From the NCBI GenBank assembly GCA_027083045.1, contig JALWQP010000110.1:1-15930 (forward strand): 15,930 bases of DNA, given 5' to 3'. Source of the DNA: Desulfurococcales archaeon. Lineage in GTDB: Archaea > Thermoproteota > Thermoprotei_A > Sulfolobales > Desulfurococcaceae. The notes beneath the pieces are model-generated. The model saw only the letters and a program-made list of their open reading frames with translations, searched no databases and was not told where the DNA came from. How positions within the stretch are numbered: position 1 is the stretch's first letter; every line of letters begins with the position of its first letter. A program made the position numbers and the translations under genes. Of this stretch, positions 12,637 through 15,930 are shown piece by piece.

Positions 12637-12942
12637 GTGGCTAGACATAGAGCTCGTAAACATCGTTGGAACCCCTATACAAGCGAAGTTCAAAGATTCA
12701 GCGTCTATCCTCGTGTTCAGGTACCAAAAGAGAGATCGATCAGGATAGGCGAAGAGTTCATCGTTAAGATCAACGATGTTGATGAAAAAGGAAGGGGCAT
12801 AGCAAGATACCAAGGACATCAAGTAATAGTATATGATGCGAGTCTGGGCTCGAAGGTACGGGTTAAGGCAGTCAGAAAGATCGGTGATACGATCTACGCG
12901 GAAATAGTTGAAACTCTCAGTGAAACTGATACGGAATACTAG
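12637..12942 (+). CDS. Small TRAM-domain protein
   Basis: A 101-residue protein with a basic N-terminal extension (ARHRARKHRW) and a TRAM domain over about residues 33-94 (IRIGEEFIVKINDVDEKGRG, then IARYQGHQVIVYDASLGSKVRVKA, then TIYAEIVE). TRAM is an OB-fold-like RNA-binding domain; free-standing archaeal TRAM proteins bind RNA, and some have been described as RNA chaperones. The very basic first ten residues support nucleic-acid binding. The start is GTG 12637 with a GGGAT-like Shine-Dalgarno. A second small gene follows after 30 bases on the same strand. Confidence 0.87.
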   Translation: MARHRARKHRWNPYTSEVQRFSVYPRVQVPKERSIRIGEEFIVKINDVDEKGRGIARYQGHQVIVYDASLGSKVRVKAVRKIGDTIYAEIVETLSETDTEY

Positions 12943-12972
12943 ACCTGCCACTACCAATATAATGGGGTTATT

Positions 12973-13311
12973 ATGCAGCGCGGAGTCAGCTTTATAAAAC
13001 AAGTCATCAGGGAATTCGGTGTAGACAAGGTATCGGCGCTATTTTCTGGAGAACCCCTTGTTTCCACTGATGCATGGAAACTAGTAGATATAGCACGTAG
13101 GCACAAATATTGGGTAGAATATGAGGATGAAGAAGGCGATCCTCCCCGGTGCTATGTTCTTGTTATTGTCGTTGATGACAAATACATAATAGTGCTTGCA
13201 AGGAGTCATGGAGAGAGCATGGCGTATATGTATGAGAAAGAAAGCGTCAACATAGATGAGGCAATACGTTATGCACAAAAGATATTCAATGAGTGCTGTT
13301 CACAGCTATAG
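12973..13311 (+). CDS. Unrecognised small protein (112 residues)
   Basis: ATG start with a GGGGT Shine-Dalgarno five bases upstream. It is 30 bases behind the TRAM gene and so probably on the same transcript. A helical N-terminus (FIKQVIREFG, then TDAWKLVDIARRHKYWV) is followed by strands (RCYVLVIVVDDKYIIVLARS) and a C-terminal helix (IDEAIRYAQKIFNECCSQL). No family is recognised. The strand pair flanked by helices suggests a small alpha/beta domain. There is a CC pair near the C-terminus but no metal-binding pattern. Confidence 0.65.
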   Translation: MQRGVSFIKQVIREFGVDKVSALFSGEPLVSTDAWKLVDIARRHKYWVEYEDEEGDPPRCYVLVIVVDDKYIIVLARSHGESMAYMYEKESVNIDEAIRYAQKIFNECCSQL

Positions 13312-13365
13312 GATCTCCCTGCGTAGATATAGTATAGCAGAAGCAGAATATTAGAATCCTAAAAA

Positions 13366-13375
13366 CTAAATATTA
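13366..13375 (+). promoter_or_regulatory. TATA box for the HD-domain gene
   Basis: CTAAATATTA, centred about 37 bases upstream of the ATG at 13408, predicts a start near 13396 with a short leader containing GTGAT as Shine-Dalgarno. Confidence 0.35.
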
Positions 13376-13407
13376 TTTTTAAGCCATGGAATAAAGCGTG
13401 ATGTTTT

Positions 13408-14817
13408 ATGGGGTCTATAGGGTTTATCAGGGATCCCGTATACAACTACATCGAGTATGATAAATCGCTTGAAAAACCGGTGATGGATTCCGCTCCTATG
13501 CAGAGACTAAGGCTTCTCCATCAGCTCCAACTATCCTATCTAGTATATCCAGGCGCTGAACATTCAAGATTTCAACACAGTATAGGCGTAATGCACTTAG
13601 CGGGTCTTTTCGCTAAGAGCTTACTCCAGGGGATTAGCAAGGAATCTATCATAGAGGGCTATAAAGCCGAAGAACTCATCAAAGCAACACGTATCGCAGG
13701 CCTCCTACATGATATAGGTCATGGGCCGTTCAGTCATGCCTTTGAGGAGGCGATCTATTGGACTTATGAACATAGCCTGAACATCAAGAACCATGAAGAA
13801 GCAGGATACAATATAATAAAGAACACTGAGATCAAGGATATCCTTGAGGAGAATGGCCTGCTTGATATTGTTCTCCAACTATTATCTAATAAGCAGCCCG
13901 AAGAACCCATACTTAAACTTCTGAGGAAAACTGTGAAAGAATGGATATATCCTGCTGATATACTCGATTTCCTCATACGTGATAGCTACTATACAGGTAC
14001 AAGAGAGTACGGACTAATAGACTACTACAGGCTTATAAGGCTCAGCCACGCCTCCCCCTTTGAACCGGGAAACATAGTTTTAGAGCTAAGGGCAAGAGGA
14101 GCACTAGCCTCGTATCTTAGATCCCGTATAGCAATGTTCGAAAATGTGTACTTCCACCCGGTAACACTGGTATTCAATAAGGCTGCAATAGAACTGCTAA
14201 GAATAACCGATGATATAAGTGGTGGTATATACAGAGAAGCAATTAATTCCCTCGGAAAAGGGGATCCAACAAAATATCTCTCCCTCAACGATTATGAGGC
14301 ATTGAGACTAGCTTCTAGCTATTGTAATGAGGATAAACGGATAAGTAGACTATATTCAAGCATAGTCAATAGGAAGCCTCTATGGAAGCTGTTGTACGAG
14401 GAAAAATACGTCTTATCACCGATCAATCTGAGGGGGCCAGCATCCATATTATTCAAGAGGAGAACGGCAATAGAATTCAGAGACAGGATAGAAAAAGCGG
14501 TGCGCGAGGAAATTATCGATAAAGGACTAAAGTATAAAGAAATGGAGGACTTCTGGGTAGCAATAAATACTCTTCGTCCTGTTCCACCATTACCTGTTGG
14601 TAAGATAACATTCATTGATATCTCGAACAATATCACTAAATCACTTGATATACCTCATCTCCTCGACGAGGACGGCATATTGTTTAAACTATTAATCAGA
14701 GTCTACGGCCCTGCCGATCTCAAGAAGTCGCCTGATAGGTTCAAATACGTAGAAGCTGTACGTGATGCTGTTAAAAAAGAACTTGAACCGAGCGCTTTGG
14801 GAGAAATAACTATGTAA
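13408..14817 (+). CDS. HD-superfamily phosphohydrolase (COG1078 / dNTPase-like)
   Basis: A 469-residue protein with an HD domain in the N-terminal half. Early conserved parts are MQRLRLLHQLQLSYLVYPGA (31-50) and HSRFQHSIG (52-60, with H57 as metal ligand). The HD pair is H101-D102 in LLHDIGHGPFSHAFE, with a later Asp in ILDFLIRDSYYTG (D187, D192). This layout is that of the COG1078 group, related to dGTP triphosphohydrolases and SAMHD1. A dNTPase or other phosphohydrolase role is likely, but the substrate is unknown. The C-terminal 200 residues are helical, as in the family. It follows the preceding gene by 96 bases and has its own TATA-like box. Confidence 0.9.
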   Translation: MGSIGFIRDPVYNYIEYDKSLEKPVMDSAPMQRLRLLHQLQLSYLVYPGAEHSRFQHSIGVMHLAGLFAKSLLQGISKESIIEGYKAEELIKATRIAGLLHDIGHGPFSHAFEEAIYWTYEHSLNIKNHEEAGYNIIKNTEIKDILEENGLLDIVLQLLSNKQPEEPILKLLRKTVKEWIYPADILDFLIRDSYYTGTREYGLIDYYRLIRLSHASPFEPGNIVLELRARGALASYLRSRIAMFENVYFHPVTLVFNKAAIELLRITDDISGGIYREAINSLGKGDPTKYLSLNDYEALRLASSYCNEDKRISRLYSSIVNRKPLWKLLYEEKYVLSPINLRGPASILFKRRTAIEFRDRIEKAVREEIIDKGLKYKEMEDFWVAINTLRPVPPLPVGKITFIDISNNITKSLDIPHLLDEDGILFKLLIRVYGPADLKKSPDRFKYVEAVRDAVKKELEPSALGEITM

Positions 14818-14832
14818 AAGCATAAATATTAA

Positions 14833-15327
14833 TTACATCTTATAACCGATCTTTCTCAGGAACTCTTTCCGCTCCTTCTTATCCTCTTCTGTCTCAACAC
14901 CAACTGGCGGATACCCATCCACTATTCCTATGATGGCTCTACCCTGATCGGTCTCGGCCACTATGACTTGTATAGGGTTCGCGGTAGCAACATATAGTTC
15001 TACGATTTCCTGAACGTTCTTTAGCTGATTCAAGATGTTTATTGGCCAAGCATTTCTAATGAAGAGCACAAAGGTATGGCCTGCACCGATCTTCAGAGCT
15101 GCCTCGATGGCTTTCTTGACGAGCTCTTCATCGTTGCCCTCCCATCTCACGAGCCGTTTGCCGCTCGCTTCGTTAAACGCGAATCCGAACTTAATCCCAG
15201 GCACACTAGTTACTAGGGCTTCATATATGTCCTCAACGCTCTTAATGAAATGGGTTCGTCCAATAATTATGTTGGCTCCCTCCGGGATTGGTACGCTGAT
15301 AACGTGGAGCTTCACATTGGCTGACAC
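14833..15327 (-). CDS. Adenosine-specific kinase family protein (DUF355)
   Basis: A 164-residue protein matching the DUF355 / Adenosine_kin family, whose Pyrobaculum member was reported as an adenosine-specific kinase. Conserved stretches are GRTHFIKSVEDIYEALVTSV (23-42), PGIKFGFAFNEASGKRLVRW (43-62), EGNDEELVKKA, IGAGHTFVLFIRNAWPINIL (81-100), ATANPIQVIVAETDQGRAIIG and a C-terminal EFLRKIGYK. The length is normal. The GTG at 15327 has a strong GAGGTGA Shine-Dalgarno six bases upstream. It is convergent with the HD gene (15 bases between stops) and divergent from the unknown gene at the right edge. The substrate claim rests on family knowledge. Confidence 0.9.
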   Translation of the reverse strand: MSANVKLHVISVPIPEGANIIIGRTHFIKSVEDIYEALVTSVPGIKFGFAFNEASGKRLVRWEGNDEELVKKAIEAALKIGAGHTFVLFIRNAWPINILNQLKNVQEIVELYVATANPIQVIVAETDQGRAIIGIVDGYPPVGVETEEDKKERKEFLRKIGYKM

Positions 15328-15352
15328 AGATGTTCACCTCTCCTAAACTTTA

Positions 15353-15368
15353 CCGTTAAATATTAATG
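15353..15368 (-). promoter_or_regulatory. Possible TATA region for the adenosine-kinase gene
   Basis: The minus strand reads CATTAATATTTAACGG about 30-40 bases upstream of the GTG at 15327. The predicted start would fall close to the Shine-Dalgarno, so the exact box is uncertain. Confidence 0.3.
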
Positions 15369-15432
15369 GGTGTTACCAACTAATATGCACTGACATAATT
15401 AGAACTTATTCTCCTATCTAGGTGTATTGGTT

Positions 15433-15930
15433 TTGGTTAAAGTTTTGGCAAAAACAGTGTACTACGAGCCGAGAAAAATAGGAAATGATACAGTAAGGAT
15501 TACTCTACTTGAAAGAATAGAAGCTGAATGGAGTGAACACAATCTTCGCAAGCACGAGAAACTAATAGATCGTATGTTGGTGCTAGCCCATAATAATGTC
15601 ATTAGACATATGAGTAGTGTGGGTGGAGAGAACGAGTATATTTTCTCAGAAGTCGAAGCTCCTGGCCTACGTGCAATAGTCGGTGACGGCCAAATAAAGG
15701 ACACGGAGACACTGTTGTTCCTTAAGCCGGAACCCATAACACGCATTGTGGTCCTCAAGAAGAATAAGGAGACAGACATGCTAGAAAAAATATTGGAGCT
15801 TAATATATCAAAAGAACTATGGTGCTATGAAACTAAATTAGAGTTCTTGAAAAACATGGAATGGGACGCCATACTCGTAGAATCTCCAGAAAGAAAAAGG
15901 ATCATACTGAGAGAAGAGACTAAGCTACCC
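15433..15930 (+). CDS. Unrecognised protein, 5' part (runs off the right edge)
   Basis: A frame stays open from a TTG at 15433 to the end of the window (166 codons, no stop). A GGTG Shine-Dalgarno at 15421-15424 is eight bases upstream; other TTG/GTG starts at 15427, 15445 and 15457 fit less well. The visible part begins MVKVLAKTVYYEPRKIGNDT and has a helical segment (AEWSEHNLRKHEKLIDRMLV), then mixed strands and helices such as LLFLKPEPITRIVVLKK and WDAILVESPERKRIILRE. No motif is recognised, there is no signal peptide, and only one Cys is seen. It is divergent from the adenosine-kinase gene, with about 105 bases between the starts. Confidence 0.65.
   Translation, partial: MVKVLAKTVYYEPRKIGNDTVRITLLERIEAEWSEHNLRKHEKLIDRMLVLAHNNVIRHMSSVGGENEYIFSEVEAPGLRAIVGDGQIKDTETLLFLKPEPITRIVVLKKNKETDMLEKILELNISKELWCYETKLEFLKNMEWDAILVESPERKRIILREETKLP

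Noticed and set aside
12622..13002. Minus-strand open frame across the TRAM gene
   Set aside because: Lies opposite a clear TRAM domain and has no ribosome site or coherent composition.
15035..15779. Antisense frames across the adenosine-kinase gene (15035-15346) and across the partial gene at the right edge (15462-15779)
   Set aside because: The first is opposite a conserved family; the second is opposite a frame with a better ribosome site and a more protein-like composition, and is Ser-rich.
1..15930. CRISPR array, transposon ends, tRNA or rRNA genes, toxin-antitoxin or defence cassette
   Set aside because: No regularly spaced direct repeats, no transposase or terminal repeats, no tRNA-like cloverleaf or rRNA stretch, and no nuclease/antitoxin pair was seen on either strand. 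The small HTH proteins lack a toxin-like partner.

Overview
The window looks like chromosomal DNA of a hyperthermophilic crenarchaeon, most likely of the Desulfurococcales (Staphylothermus/Desulfurococcus type). This is inferred from gene content and signals, not from a marker gene. The supporting signals are: a moderately AT-rich sequence with heavy AGA/AGG and ATA codon use; Shine-Dalgarno sequences of the GGTG/GAGGTGA type; frequent TTG and GTG starts; short TATA-box promoters; very tight gene packing; and archaeal families such as a DUF355 adenosine-specific kinase, a free-standing TRAM protein, an HTH plus Zn-ribbon regulator, a KaiC-neighbour-type regulator and an MJ_1487-like B12-binding radical SAM protein. 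There is no tRNA, rRNA, CRISPR array or transposon, and no gene-free stretch longer than about 230 bases.

Layout. 1-2.1 kb: the end of an unidentified gene coupled through a TTGA overlap to an eight-helix UPF0104/LPG-synthase-type membrane protein, then two unrecognised genes. 2.1-3.7 kb: a Cys-rich protein with an internal duplication, divergent from a coiled-coil HTH regulator across a palindrome-rich intergenic region, then a small unknown gene that overlaps the regulator tail to tail. 3.8-5.2 kb: an HtpX membrane protease divergent from a small unknown gene, apparently sharing one TATA box. 5.2-7.4 kb: a two-gene operon (unknown protein plus TatD-type hydrolase), a candidate C/D box sRNA, and a HAD phosphatase. 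7.5-10 kb: a winged-helix protein divergent from the B12/radical SAM protein, a DUF167 protein, and an HTH/Zn-ribbon regulator that meets it tail to tail with no gap. 10-12.5 kb: threonine ammonia-lyase with an ACT domain, overlapped at its 3' end by a SerB-like HAD phosphatase that is coupled to an unknown helical protein. 12.6-15.9 kb: a TRAM protein, a small unknown gene, an HD-domain phosphohydrolase, the adenosine-specific kinase and an unrecognised partial gene at the right edge.

Most of this is housekeeping chromosome, not a genomic island. I found no convincing new multi-gene defence or mobile system. The most interesting signals are the candidate C/D box guide RNA at about 6694-6754, the duplicated Cys-rich protein with palindromes at its promoter, and several operator-like palindromes beside the promoters of small DNA-binding or unknown genes. 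Several starts are placed downstream of the longest possible start because the Shine-Dalgarno and TATA positions require it; each entry says so.
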